NCBI RefSeq assembly: GCF_009834125.1 | Contig: NZ_CP047146.1 | Span: 8,586,501 to 8,650,500, forward strand | From: Streptomyces sp. GS7 | GTDB taxonomy: Bacteria; Actinomycetota; Actinomycetes; Streptomycetales; Streptomycetaceae | DNA: 64,000 nucleotides | Reading direction: 5' to 3' | Shown here: positions 17,202 to 26,166 of the stretch, in pieces | How the letters are laid out: each line of letters opens with the position of its first letter | How positions within the stretch are numbered: the first letter of the stretch is position 1 | Notes under the pieces: model-generated | Databases searched by the model: none | Told to the model about the DNA's origin: nothing | What the model saw: the letters and a program-made list of their open reading frames with translations, nothing else | Program-made: the position numbers and the translations under genes

Positions 17202-18743
17202 TCAGCTCACCGGCTCCAGGAACCCCTGCTCGATCAGCATCCGGATGGCGCTCGGCGTACGGTCCCGCAGCAGCACCGGGTCCTCACCGACGAGCTGGGC
17301 GATGGCGTCCAGGATCCGCCCGGCCGGCAGCGAGCCGTCGCACACCCCGGCGAAGCCCGCGCCGACCGTGTCCACCTTCGTCGCCCGCCGCATACCGCGG
17401 TTCTGACGGAGCACCACATGCTCCGGGTCCTCCGCGCCGGGCAGCCCGACCTGCTCCTGCACCACCTCGTCGGCCAGCCGGAAGTGCCCGGCCAGCAGCG
17501 CGGCGTCGTCCGTGGCCCGCAGATAGTCCTGCCGGTCGAAGTGCCGCAGCACCGCGTCCCCCAGCGGCTGTTCCACCGGATGCGGCCATTCCTCGACCGT
17601 GAGGGACGGGTCCTGGGCACCGGACTTGCGCAGCGTGATCCAGCCGAAGCCGACGGCCTTGGTCTTGCGCGCCTCGAATTCGTCGAGCCAGGCGTCGTAC
17701 CGCGCGGCGTACGCGTCCTCGCCGGTGCGGTGGTCGCCGGCGTCCCGCAGCCACAGCTCGGCGTACTGGGTGATGTCCTGCACCTCGCGCTGCACGATCC
17801 AGGCGTCGCATCCCCGGGGCACCCAGGAGCGCAGGCGGTCCTGCCACTCCTCGCCCGCCACGTGCTCCCAGTTGGCCAGCAGCTGGCAGTACCCGCCGTC
17901 GTTGAGATGCGCGGCGGCCTGCTGGACGAGGGTGCGGCACAGGTCGTCGCCGCCCATACCGCCGTCCCGGTAGGTGAGCCGGGCCCCCTCGGGACGGACC
18001 GGGGAGATCACGAACGGCGGGTTGGACACGATCAGGTCGAAGGTCTCCTCGCCGACGGGCTCGAAGAGCGACCCCTCCCGCAGGTCGGCCGGCCGCGCCC
18101 CGGAGAGCGCCAGTGTCAGCGCGGCGATCCGCAGCGCCCGGGGGTTGAGGTCGGTGGCGGTGACCCGCGTGGCGTGCTGGGCGGCGTGCAGCGCCTGGAT
18201 GCCGGAGCCCGTACCGAGGTCGAGCGCCTTGGCGACGGGGCGGCGCGCGGTGATCCCGGCGAGGGTCGTGGACGCACCGCCGACGCCGAGCACCAGCTGG
18301 GCGCGGTCGCCCTCCCCGGCGCCCCGGATGCCGCCGGCGCCGCCGACCGCGCAGCCCAGGTCGGAGACGATCCACCAGTCCTGCCCCTCGGGACCGCCGT
18401 ACGGCCGCACGTCCACCGTGGCGCGCAGCCGGTCGCCGTCCCGCACCAGCCAGCCGTCGGCGAGGCAGTCGGCCACCGGCAGCGCCGCCCGGACCCGCGC
18501 CTCGGGCACCGGACGCTGCAACAGGAACAGCCGCACCAGGGTCTCCAGCGGGCCGTCGCCGCGGGTCGCCCGCAGAGCGGGGACGGTCTCGCTACGGGCC
18601 AGCGCGGCATACGCGGGCGCGCCGAGCAGGTCCAGCAGCCCGTCGGCGGTGAAGGCGGCGGCCAGCAGCGCCTCGCGCAGCCGGCTCGTACGGGCGCTGC
18701 TGTCGGGGTCCTGGTCATCTGCGGTGGGGAGGTGCGTCGTCAC
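17202..18743 (-). CDS. class I SAM-dependent methyltransferase, HemK/RsmC-like
   Basis: This is a 513-aa two-domain protein. The N-terminal 150 residues form a helical/winged region, and the Rossmann methyltransferase domain follows with the SAM motif ALDLGTGSGIQAL and the catalytic NPPF motif in LIVSNPPFVISP. That motif belongs to enzymes that methylate amide or exocyclic amino nitrogens (glutamine N5 of release factors, or guanine N2 in rRNA). The C-terminal 150 residues are an extra actinobacterial domain. The substrate is not known. The start is GTG at 18743, six bases from a perfect 10-bp palindrome that may control its expression. Confidence 0.85.
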   Translation of the reverse strand: MTTHLPTADDQDPDSSARTSRLREALLAAAFTADGLLDLLGAPAYAALARSETVPALRATRGDGPLETLVRLFLLQRPVPEARVRAALPVADCLADGWLVRDGDRLRATVDVRPYGGPEGQDWWIVSDLGCAVGGAGGIRGAGEGDRAQLVLGVGGASTTLAGITARRPVAKALDLGTGSGIQALHAAQHATRVTATDLNPRALRIAALTLALSGARPADLREGSLFEPVGEETFDLIVSNPPFVISPVRPEGARLTYRDGGMGGDDLCRTLVQQAAAHLNDGGYCQLLANWEHVAGEEWQDRLRSWVPRGCDAWIVQREVQDITQYAELWLRDAGDHRTGEDAYAARYDAWLDEFEARKTKAVGFGWITLRKSGAQDPSLTVEEWPHPVEQPLGDAVLRHFDRQDYLRATDDAALLAGHFRLADEVVQEQVGLPGAEDPEHVVLRQNRGMRRATKVDTVGAGFAGVCDGSLPAGRILDAIAQLVGEDPVLLRDRTPSAIRMLIEQGFLEPVS

Positions 18744-18749
18744 CCGTCC

Positions 18750-18773
18750 ATTGTCGGTGCTGCCACCGACAAT
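18750..18773. promoter_or_regulatory. perfect 10-bp palindrome before the methyltransferase start
   Basis: Arms ATTGTCGGTG (18750-18759) and CACCGACAAT (18764-18773) flank a 4-nt centre. It lies 6 bp upstream of the GTG start, over the expected ribosome site, so it could be an operator or a translation-blocking hairpin. It is AT-rich for this genome. Confidence 0.5.
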
Positions 18774-18779
18774 CGGCGA

Positions 18780-18820
18780 CGGCCCGGCGCCACGCCCCTC
18801 TCGGGCGCGTCGCCGGGCCG
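18780..18820 (-). terminator. terminator downstream of the small lipoprotein gene
   Basis: A 10-bp perfect outer stem (18780-18789 with 18811-18820) is extended by further inner pairing. It lies 29 nt past the lipoprotein stop on the minus strand. Confidence 0.6.
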
Positions 18821-18848
18821 CCGCTCGAACCCGCTCAGGAATCCCGCA

Positions 18849-19433
18849 CTACGCGCTCTTGGACGGCGCGGCGGACGGCGAACCGGACGCGCCCTGGTTC
18901 TGGCAGCCCTTCTGCTTGGCCATCGCCTTGCCCACGTCGCCGGCCTCCAGCTTCTTGAACGCCTGCTCGCTCTGCGCGTTGAGCTTGTTGATCCCGTCGG
19001 AGAGGTTGCGCAGCCCGTCCGCGAACTTCAGCTTGTCCGAGGTGTCCAGGCCGTCGACCTGCTTCTTGAGGGCGGCGTATCCCGTGGAGAGGGAGTTGAG
19101 TTCCTTGACCGCGTTCTTCTGCGCGTCGGCACCGCCGTCGCTCGGCGGCGCCCCCGCCTTGTCGAGGGACGCGGCCAACGCGGCGTAGGCCTGCGAGATC
19201 TGCCCGAACGCCTTCGAGTCGGTCTGCTGGACCTTCGTGGAGTCGGTGTTGCCGGTGTCGGCCGTCTGCATGGCCGCGTTGGCGTCCTGGATCTGCTTGA
19301 ACGGAGCCTGCGCGGGGTCGCAGAACGACTTCGCCCAGTCGTCGAGCTTCTTGCTGTTGTCGCTGCTGCAACCGGTCAGCGCGAGCAGGAGTGCGGCACC
19401 GCCGGACAGTGCAGCCACAAGCTTCTTGTTCAC
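18849..19433 (-). CDS. small secreted lipoprotein, helical
   Basis: The protein has a signal peptide with the lipobox LALTGC and a mature part of about 170 residues rich in Lys, Gln, Ala and Asp that is predicted to be almost all helical, with one Cys in each half (KSFCDPAQ and KQKGCQNQ). It resembles the small secreted helical lipoproteins common in Streptomyces; no enzymatic motif is seen. GTG at 19433 is chosen because AAGGGA lies 9 nt upstream; an ATG six codons earlier (19451) is possible. It follows hppA on the same strand behind a hairpin. Confidence 0.82.
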   Translation of the reverse strand: MNKKLVAALSGGAALLLALTGCSSDNSKKLDDWAKSFCDPAQAPFKQIQDANAAMQTADTGNTDSTKVQQTDSKAFGQISQAYAALAASLDKAGAPPSDGGADAQKNAVKELNSLSTGYAALKKQVDGLDTSDKLKFADGLRNLSDGINKLNAQSEQAFKKLEAGDVGKAMAKQKGCQNQGASGSPSAAPSKSA

Positions 19434-19570
19434 CGGATTGGTCCCTTCCATGGCTCTCGGCCCCGGAACATACACGGCCAAACGGCCTGGTCGAGGGGAC
19501 GGGCATCTCCTCCGGCCCGCATTGCAGCCATTTGCACCAAGGACGGCGGGGCCGGCCGGGCGCACCGCGG

Positions 19571-19609
19571 GCGGGTGTCCGGCGCGCACAAAAAGCGCCG
19601 TCCACCCGC
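19571..19609 (-). terminator. terminator downstream of hppA
   Basis: Two stacked stems pair 19571-19577 with 19603-19609 and 19580-19585 with 19595-19600, separated by a 2x2 internal loop. The loop holds an A-run. It lies about 40 nt past the hppA stop. Confidence 0.75.
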
Positions 19610-19649
19610 CCGTTGAGCGGTCGTCAGGCCGTTTCGCCGGCCGCTCCTC

Positions 19650-22058
19650 TCAGGACGCCACAGCCGTTTCGGCTGACTTCGCGACGCCTCCGGAGTCCTT
19701 CGGGTTGTTGTCTTCATCACCTACGGCGATACCGCGCCGCTTGGAGATGTAGACCGCGCCGACGATGACCGTGAGGGCCAGCGCGGCGGCCGCGACCCGG
19801 ATGCCGAGGCTCTTGTCGTGACCGTACGAGAACTTCACCACGGCCGGCGCGATCAGCAGCGCGACCAGGTTCATGACCTTCAGCAGCGGGTTGATCGCGG
19901 GGCCCGCGGTGTCCTTGAACGGGTCGCCGACGGTGTCCCCGATGACCGTCGCGGCATGCGCCTCGCTTCCCTTGCCGCCGTGGTGGCCGTCCTCGACCAG
20001 CTTCTTGGCGTTGTCCCACGCGCCACCGGAGTTGGCGAGGAACACCGCCATCAGCGTGCCGGTGCCGATCGCGCCCGCCAGGAACGAGCCGAGCGCCCCG
20101 ACGCCGAGCGAGAAGCCGACCGCGATGGGCGTCAGCACCGCCAGCAGCCCTGGCGTGGCCAGTTCGCGCAACGCGTCCTTGGTGCAGATGTCGACGACCC
20201 GCCCGTACTCGGGCTTCTCGGTGTAGTCCATGATCCCGGGGTGCTCGCGGAACTGCCGGCGCACCTCGAAGACCACCGCCCCCGCGGACCGCGACACCGC
20301 GTTGATCGCCAGCCCGGAGAACAGGAAGACGACCGAGGCCCCCAGGATCAGCCCCACCAGGTTGTTGGGCTGCGAGATGTCCAGGCTCAGCCCCATCCCG
20401 CCGGCCGCATGGCCGATGTCCCGTACGGCGTTGGCGATCGCGTCCCGGTACGAGCCGAACAGCGCGGAGGCCGCCAGCACCGCCGTCGCGATGGCGATCC
20501 CCTTGGTGATGGCCTTGGTGGTGTTGCCCACCGCGTCCAGGTCGGTCAGCACCTGCGCGCCGTCCCCGGTGACGTCGCCGGACATCTCGGCGATGCCCTG
20601 CGCGTTGTCGGAGACCGGGCCGAAGGTGTCCATCGCGACGATCACGCCGACGGTCGTCAGCAGACCGGTCCCGGCCAGCGCCACCGCGAACAGCGCCAGC
20701 GTGATCGAGGCGCCGCCCAGCAGGAACGCCCCGTAGACCGCCAGCCCGATCAGCACCGCCGAGTAGACCGCCGACTCCAGGCCGATCGAGATACCGGAGA
20801 GTACGACGGTGGCCGGGCCGGTCAGCGAGGTCTTCCCGATGTCCTGGACGGGCCGCCGGTTGGTCTCGGTGAAGTAGCCGGTCAGCTGCTGGATCAGCGC
20901 GGCCAGCACGATCCCGATGGCGACCGCGACCACCGCGAGCATCCGCGGATCGCCACTGCGGCCCAGGATCTCCGGGTCGCTGACGCCGCCGAGGTCCTTG
21001 TAGCTGGACGGCAGGTACGTGAACACCGCGGCGGCCACCAGGGCCAGCGAGATGCCCGCGGAGATGAAGAAGCCGCGGTTGATGGCCGTCATACCGCTGC
21101 GGTCCCGGCGCCGGGGCGCCACGACGAAGATCCCGACCATCGCGGTCAGCACACCGATGGCGGGCACCAGCAGCGGGAACGCGAGCCCGGCGTCGCCGAA
21201 GGCCGCGGTGCCCAGGATGAGCGCGGCGACCAGGGTCACGGCGTACGACTCGAAGAGGTCGGCGGCCATACCGGCGCAGTCGCCGACATTGTCGCCGACG
21301 TTGTCCGCGATGGTGGCGGCGTTGCGCGGGTCGTCCTCGGGGATGCCCTGCTCGACCTTGCCGACGAGGTCGGCGCCGACGTCCGCCGCCTTGGTGAAGA
21401 TGCCGCCGCCGACCCTCATGAACATCGCGATCAGCGCGGCACCGAGGCCGAAGCCCTCCAGCACCTTGGGCGCGTCCACCGCGTACACGAGCACCACGCA
21501 GGACGCGCCGAGCAGGCCGAGTCCCACGGTGAACATGCCGACGACGCCGCCCGTACGGAAAGCGATCTTCATCGCCTTGTGGGAGACGGCCGTAAGATCC
21601 TTTTCCCGGGAATCGCCGTCGTCCGGAGTCGCCTCCCTGGCCGCAGCCGCCACACGCACATTACTGCGCACCGCGAGCCACATGCCGATATAGCCGGTGG
21701 CCGCCGAGAATCCGGCACCGATCAGGAAGAAGGCGCTGCGTCCGGCGCGCTGCGTCCAATTGTCCGCAGGCAGCAACATGAGCAGGAAGAACACCACGAC
21801 GGCGAATACGCCAAGGGTCCGCAACTGCCGGGCCAGGTAGGCGTTTGCGCCTTCCTGGACGGCCGCCGCGATCTTCTTCATGCTGTCGGTTCCCTCGCCG
21901 GCCGCGAGCACTTGGCGGACCAGCACCGCGGCGACGGCCAGCGCGGCAAGGGCGACGACGGCGATCACCAGGACGATGTCGCGATTGCCCGACGTGAGCG
22001 ACGGTGCGGCCAGAGATGAGGGGAAGTCCAGCAACTGAGGGGTGTGAGGCCCCGCCAT
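19650..22058 (-). CDS. hppA: membrane-bound proton-pumping pyrophosphatase, K+-independent type
   Basis: This 802-aa membrane enzyme couples pyrophosphate hydrolysis to ion transport. It has the pyrophosphate site DVGADLVGKVEQGIPEDDPRN, the NVGDNVGDCAGMAADLFE loop and about 16 transmembrane helices. The segment GNTTKAITKG carries Lys and Thr at the two positions that, in the family, mark the K+-independent class (K+-dependent enzymes have Ala there), so proton pumping without potassium is expected. ATG at 22058 follows a perfect AAGGAGGA site. A TACAAT-like -10 on the minus strand (22131-22136) may be its promoter. An N-terminal extension of about 25 residues precedes the first helix. Confidence 0.97.
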   Translation of the reverse strand: MAGPHTPQLLDFPSSLAAPSLTSGNRDIVLVIAVVALAALAVAAVLVRQVLAAGEGTDSMKKIAAAVQEGANAYLARQLRTLGVFAVVVFFLLMLLPADNWTQRAGRSAFFLIGAGFSAATGYIGMWLAVRSNVRVAAAAREATPDDGDSREKDLTAVSHKAMKIAFRTGGVVGMFTVGLGLLGASCVVLVYAVDAPKVLEGFGLGAALIAMFMRVGGGIFTKAADVGADLVGKVEQGIPEDDPRNAATIADNVGDNVGDCAGMAADLFESYAVTLVAALILGTAAFGDAGLAFPLLVPAIGVLTAMVGIFVVAPRRRDRSGMTAINRGFFISAGISLALVAAAVFTYLPSSYKDLGGVSDPEILGRSGDPRMLAVVAVAIGIVLAALIQQLTGYFTETNRRPVQDIGKTSLTGPATVVLSGISIGLESAVYSAVLIGLAVYGAFLLGGASITLALFAVALAGTGLLTTVGVIVAMDTFGPVSDNAQGIAEMSGDVTGDGAQVLTDLDAVGNTTKAITKGIAIATAVLAASALFGSYRDAIANAVRDIGHAAGGMGLSLDISQPNNLVGLILGASVVFLFSGLAINAVSRSAGAVVFEVRRQFREHPGIMDYTEKPEYGRVVDICTKDALRELATPGLLAVLTPIAVGFSLGVGALGSFLAGAIGTGTLMAVFLANSGGAWDNAKKLVEDGHHGGKGSEAHAATVIGDTVGDPFKDTAGPAINPLLKVMNLVALLIAPAVVKFSYGHDKSLGIRVAAAALALTVIVGAVYISKRRGIAVGDEDNNPKDSGGVAKSAETAVAS

Positions 22059-22426
22059 TCGTCCTCCTTGACGTTATGGCACATGGGCGCGCGGAAGCAC
22101 GCTCAGGCGTCCTGAGCAAGATGTGGACGGATTGTAGGGAGCCCCGGTTGATCAAAACAGGGCGCCTCAAAGGGAATTCGCCTGCTCCGGGGAAGATCAA
22201 AAGGCTGGCGGTTCGCCGAATTCGCCCGCACGGGGGAAACCGGCGAATTCGCTGACCCCTGAGCGATGATCTCACTTTCCTACCGATTGCCGCTGCTCAA
22301 CGACACTGCACTGCCAGGAGAGTTGACTGTGGCCGCCGTGAAACCGGAGGAAATCGAGCCGTCGCACGCCGCCGTACGGCCGGCACGCGGCCCGTGCGCC
22401 ACCCGTCACAACACGGTGATGAGCCG
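22059..22426. other. hppA upstream region
   Basis: This gap holds the hppA 5' region. On the minus strand the hexamer TACAAT at 22131-22136 fits a vegetative -10 box, with a GTTTTG-like -35 about 16 bp further upstream. A 7-bp hairpin (22101-22107 with 22111-22117) would lie in the leader. A plus-strand frame from GTG 22331 to 22511 has a good AGGAG site and G/C-rich third positions but an arginine/serine-rich, unprotein-like product, so it is not called. Confidence 0.4.
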
Positions 22427-22612
22427 TCAGATCACGTCCGGATCGCACCGCTCCCGGCCGACCCGGGGCTCCCCGACGGCCGACCGCGGCTCACGGGACA
22501 GGAAGCGCTGAGGCGCCCGGCCGAGGGCGTGCAGGATCAGCGGCGCCACGCTCTCGGGAACCGGCACGAGCACGATCAGGGCCGACCCGAGCGGGTTCCC
22601 GGAGTCGTCCAC
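22427..22612 (-). CDS. possible small hypothetical protein (61 aa)
   Basis: A short frame downstream of apgA reads as VDDSGNPLGSALIVLVPV and so on, with about nine in ten codons ending in G or C and a plausible amphipathic composition. It has no clear ribosome site, and no family is recognised. A weak GC-rich hairpin (22673-22690) separates it from apgA. It may be a small gene in the bldG unit or a coincidence of composition. Confidence 0.35.
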   Translation of the reverse strand: MDDSGNPLGSALIVLVPVPESVAPLILHALGRAPQRFLSREPRSAVGEPRVGRERCDPDVI

Positions 22613-22705
22613 GCGGCGACGCGTGCCGCACCGGCCGCGCGGCGGAGGGCCGGCTGGTCCCCACCGTCGTCCGCCCGGCGCTCCCCGGGCTGCGCACGGC
22701 CCGCC

Positions 22706-23137
22706 CTACGGCAGGACCGGAGCCGGGTTCGCGGGCCAGCTCATACGGATCAGCCCGCCGCCCTCGCCGGAGGTCACCTCGACGTCGTCGACCAGCCCGC
22801 TGATGACCGCGAGGCCCATCTCGTCCTCGCCCTCGGCGTCGGCTTCCGCGGCGCCCTCGGCCTCCGCGCCGCCCGCCCCGCCGGGTCCGGACACCCCGTC
22901 GCCCACCTCGATCGAGAACTTCTTCTCGTCCTCGATCAGCACGACCCGCACGGGATCCTCGATGCCATGGCTTTCGTGCAGCCCGACGGCCCGGCTGCAC
23001 GCCTCGCCCACGGCGAGCCGCACCTCGTCCAGCACGGCCTCGTCCACCCCCGCCCGCCGTGCCACGGCAGCCGCGACCAGACGCGCGGTCCGGACGTGCT
23101 CGGGAAGGGCGCTGAAGCGAAGTTCGACGGTGGCCAT
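22706..23137 (-). CDS. apgA: anti-sigma factor-like ATPase-fold protein downstream of bldG
   Basis: The 143-aa product has the histidine-kinase-like fold of RsbW/SpoIIAB anti-sigma factors: FSALPEHVRTARLVAAAVARR at the N-terminus, a degenerate N-box (VGEACSRAVGLH), then DEMGLAVISGLVDDVEV near the end. In S. coelicolor the gene next to bldG encodes an anti-sigma factor that binds BldG. The usual Asn of the N-box is replaced by Arg, and an acidic Glu/Ala/Gly-rich insert of about 25 residues sits in the ATP-lid region, so ATP binding is doubtful. ATG at 23137 follows AGGGGG. It is 111 bp from bldG and probably cotranscribed with it. The symbol is given from memory. Confidence 0.85.
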   Translation of the reverse strand: MATVELRFSALPEHVRTARLVAAAVARRAGVDEAVLDEVRLAVGEACSRAVGLHESHGIEDPVRVVLIEDEKKFSIEVGDGVSGPGGAGGAEAEGAAEADAEGEDEMGLAVISGLVDDVEVTSGEGGGLIRMSWPANPAPVLP

Positions 23138-23248
23138 GCCATCCCCCTAGTGATGCGGGCGTGCGACGCAGGGGGCCGGACTGGTGCGCCCGGAACCCCC
23201 CACACTCCTTCCACCCCCGCGCCATGGGCGCGGGGGACCGGCGAACCG

Positions 23249-23590
23249 TCAGTCAGTGGCTGCGACGGCTTCGTCGACCGAGGTGTGAATCGGAAACACC
23301 TTGGTCAGACCGGTGATACGGAAGATCTTGAGAATGCGCTCCTGATTGCAGACCAGGCGCAGCGAACCCTCATGGGCACGCACCCGCTTCAGCCCACCCA
23401 CCAGGACGCCGAGCCCTGTGGAGTCGAGGAAGTCGACACGTTCCATGTCCACCACGAGGTGGTAGCTTCCGTCGTTCACAAGCTCGACCAGCTGCTCCCG
23501 CAGCTTGGGCGCGGTGTATACATCAATCTCGCCACCGACCTCGACGACCGTACGGTCGCCAACGGTCCGGGTCGACAGGGACAGGTCCAC
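23249..23590 (-). CDS. bldG: anti-anti-sigma factor BldG
   Basis: This is a 113-aa STAS-domain protein that switches partners between anti-sigma factors and so controls sigma factors for aerial growth, antibiotic production and stress. The sequence is nearly the textbook Bld[15 protein letters not shown], then [20 protein letters not shown] with the phosphorylatable Ser57. The GTG at 23590 has GGAGG five bases upstream. It diverges from the helicase gene, with about 160 bp between start codons, and is followed by apgA. Confidence 0.97.
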   Translation of the reverse strand: MDLSLSTRTVGDRTVVEVGGEIDVYTAPKLREQLVELVNDGSYHLVVDMERVDFLDSTGLGVLVGGLKRVRAHEGSLRLVCNQERILKIFRITGLTKVFPIHTSVDEAVAATD

Positions 23591-23751
23591 GGATCCTCCA
23601 GCACCTTGCTATCGAGCGGTCGCCCCCCTGGGGCCTCCCCACCGAAGGTAGGGGCGGATCGGCAGCCGCGATGGCATTCAATCACTTACCAGCAGGCGTG
23701 CACGACGCCTTGTGAGCATTGTCCGTCACTCCGGTGACACACTCGGTGCCA

Positions 23752-26166
23752 ATGGCCTCCAATCGACTCCCGCCGGATCCGGGCGCGCGCACTTCCCCAG
23801 GCATGATTCTCGACCGTCTCGCCCGGGGCGCGACCCGCGCTGCGCGCATCACTCATACGGAGCACTTGCCCCCGCGCATCGGCAGCCATGCCGACTGGCC
23901 GGCACAGATCCGGCCGGAAGTGATCGACGCCATCCGTTCGGCCGGAATCGATCGCCCCTGGGCCCACCAGGCACGGACGTCCGAACACGCACTCCGCGGC
24001 GAATCCGTCGTGGTCGCCACCGGCACCGCCTCCGGCAAGTCCCTGGCATACCTCGCGCCGGTCCTCTCCACGCTCCTGGACGGCTCCGAGGCTCAGAGTC
24101 AAAAACAGCAGCGCGAAGCGCTTCCACGGGGTGGTGGCGGGCGACGGGTGGGCGGCAGGGGGACCACGGCTCTGTACCTGGCGCCCACCAAGGCCCTCGC
24201 GGCCGACCAGCGGCGCGCCGTACGCGAGCTGGCCGCCCCGCTCGGCACCGCCGTCCGGCCCGCGGTCTACGACGGTGACACCCCGGTCGAGGAACGCGAG
24301 TGGGTCCGCCAGTACGCCAACTACGTCCTGACCAACCCGGACATGCTGCACAGCGGCATCCTCCCGGCCCACCCCCGCTGGTCCTCCTTCCTGCGCGCGC
24401 TGCGCTACGTCGTCATCGACGAATGCCACACCTACCGCGGCGTCTTCGGCTCCCACGTCGCCCAGGTCGTCCGCCGGCTGCGCCGGATCTGCGCCCGCTA
24501 CGGCTCCGAGCCGGTCTTCCTGCTGGCCTCCGCCACCGCCGCGGAACCGGCGCGGGCCGCCTCCCGGCTCACCGGTCTGCCCGTGGCGGAAATCACGCAG
24601 GACACCTCGCCGCGCGGCGAGTTGGTCTTCGCGCTCTGGGAGCCGCCACTGACCGAACTGCACGGCGAGCAGGGCGCACCGGTCCGCCGCACCGCCACCG
24701 CCGAGACCGCCGATCTGCTCACCGACCTCACCGTCCAGGGCGTGCGCACCGTCGCGTTCGTACGCTCCCGGCGCGGCGCCGAGCTGATCGCCCTCATCGC
24801 GCAGGAGCGGCTCGCGGAGGTGGACCGCTCGCTGCCCGCGCGGGTCGCCGCCTACCGGGGCGGCTATCTGCCCGAGGAGCGCCGGGCCCTCGAACGGGCC
24901 CTGCACAGCGGCGAACTCCTCGGCCTGGCCGCCACCACCGCGCTCGAACTGGGCGTGGACGTCTCCGGCCTGGACGCCGTGGTCATCGCGGGCTATCCGG
25001 GCACCCGGGCGTCGCTGTGGCAGCAGGCCGGCCGGGCGGGCCGCTCCGGGCAGGGCGCGCTGGCCGTCCTGGTGGCCCGCGACGACCCCCTCGACACCTA
25101 TCTCGTCCACCACCCCGAGGCGCTCTTCGACCAGCCCGTCGAATCGACGGTGCTGGACCCCGACAACCCGTACGTCCTCGCCCCGCACCTCTGCGCCGCC
25201 GCCTCCGAACTCCCGCTCACCGAGGCCGACTTCCCGCTCTTCGGACCGGAGACCGCCGGGCTGCTGCCGCAGCTGGAGGCGGCGAGCCTGCTGCGCCGGC
25301 GCACCGCGGCCTGGCACTGGACGCGCCGCGAGCGGGCCGCCGACCTCACCGACATCCGCGGCCAGGGCGGCTCGCCCGTCCAGGTCGTCGAGGCCGGCAC
25401 CGGGCGGCTGCTGGGCACCGTCGACGCCGCCGCCGCGCACACCACCGTCCACGACGGCGCGGTCCACCTCCACCAGGGCCGCAGCTATCTCGTCCGGCAC
25501 CTCGACCTGGAGGACGACGTCGCCCTCGTCGAGCAGGCCGACCCGCCCTATTCCACGACCGCCCGGGACACCACCGCGATCTCCGTCCTGGAGACCGACA
25601 CGGAGGTCCCCTGGGGCGACGCCCGGCTGTGCTTCGGCTCCGTCGAGGTCACCAATCAGGTCGTCTCCTTCCTGCGCCGCAAACTGATCACCGGGGAGGT
25701 CCTCGGCGAGACCAAGCTCGACCTGCCGCCCCGTACGCTGCGCACCCGCGCGGTGTGGTGGACGGTCACCGAGGACCAGCTCGACGCCGCCCGGGTCAAT
25801 CCCGAGCAGCTGGGCGGCGCCCTGCACGCCGCCGAGCACGCCTCCATCGGCATGCTGCCCCTCTTCGCCACCTGCGACCGCTGGGACATCGGCGGCGTCT
25901 CCGTGCCCCTCCACCCGGACACCCTGCTGCCGACGGTCTTCGTCTACGACGGCCACCCCGGCGGCGCCGGCTTCGCCGAGCGCGCCTTCCACACGGCCGC
26001 CGACTGGCTCACCGCCACCCGCAGCGCCATCGCCGCCTGCGAATGCGAGGCCGGCTGCCCGTCCTGCATCCAGTCCCCCAAGTGCGGCAACGGCAACGAC
26101 CCGCTCCACAAACGGGGCGCCGTCCGGCTCCTGGGGGAACTGCTGCGGGGCGCGCCGAAGGCGTAA
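23752..26166 (+). CDS. DEAD/DEAH-box helicase with C-terminal DUF1998 (MrfA-like)
   Basis: This is an 804-aa superfamily 2 helicase. The Q-like region and Walker A (GTASGKS, residues 91-97) come first, DECH at 223-226, SAT in LLASATA, and the second RecA domain contains AATTALELGVDVSGLD and QQAGRAGRSGQG. The last 100 residues hold the DUF1998 cysteine group CECEAGCPSC (from about residue 763) and a further Cys, expected to bind zinc. Related MrfA of Bacillus repairs mitomycin damage, so a DNA-repair role is a fair inference. ATG at 23752 is chosen; a TTG at 23719 and an ATG at 23803 are alternatives. It is convergent with the Tad-like operon. Confidence 0.92.
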   Translation: MASNRLPPDPGARTSPGMILDRLARGATRAARITHTEHLPPRIGSHADWPAQIRPEVIDAIRSAGIDRPWAHQARTSEHALRGESVVVATGTASGKSLAYLAPVLSTLLDGSEAQSQKQQREALPRGGGGRRVGGRGTTALYLAPTKALAADQRRAVRELAAPLGTAVRPAVYDGDTPVEEREWVRQYANYVLTNPDMLHSGILPAHPRWSSFLRALRYVVIDECHTYRGVFGSHVAQVVRRLRRICARYGSEPVFLLASATAAEPARAASRLTGLPVAEITQDTSPRGELVFALWEPPLTELHGEQGAPVRRTATAETADLLTDLTVQGVRTVAFVRSRRGAELIALIAQERLAEVDRSLPARVAAYRGGYLPEERRALERALHSGELLGLAATTALELGVDVSGLDAVVIAGYPGTRASLWQQAGRAGRSGQGALAVLVARDDPLDTYLVHHPEALFDQPVESTVLDPDNPYVLAPHLCAAASELPLTEADFPLFGPETAGLLPQLEAASLLRRRTAAWHWTRRERAADLTDIRGQGGSPVQVVEAGTGRLLGTVDAAAAHTTVHDGAVHLHQGRSYLVRHLDLEDDVALVEQADPPYSTTARDTTAISVLETDTEVPWGDARLCFGSVEVTNQVVSFLRRKLITGEVLGETKLDLPPRTLRTRAVWWTVTEDQLDAARVNPEQLGGALHAAEHASIGMLPLFATCDRWDIGGVSVPLHPDTLLPTVFVYDGHPGGAGFAERAFHTAADWLTATRSAIAACECEAGCPSCIQSPKCGNGNDPLHKRGAVRLLGELLRGAPKA

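Noticed and set aside
22331..22511. Plus-strand 60-aa frame with a good AGGAG site
   Set aside because: Product is Arg/Ser/Pro-rich with no hydrophobic core and overlaps a more protein-like frame on the other strand.
23686..26166. Antisense continuation of the TadE-like frame through the helicase
   Set aside because: The helicase motifs show which strand is coding, and the antisense composition has no recognisable domain. Kept only as a finding about a missing stop.
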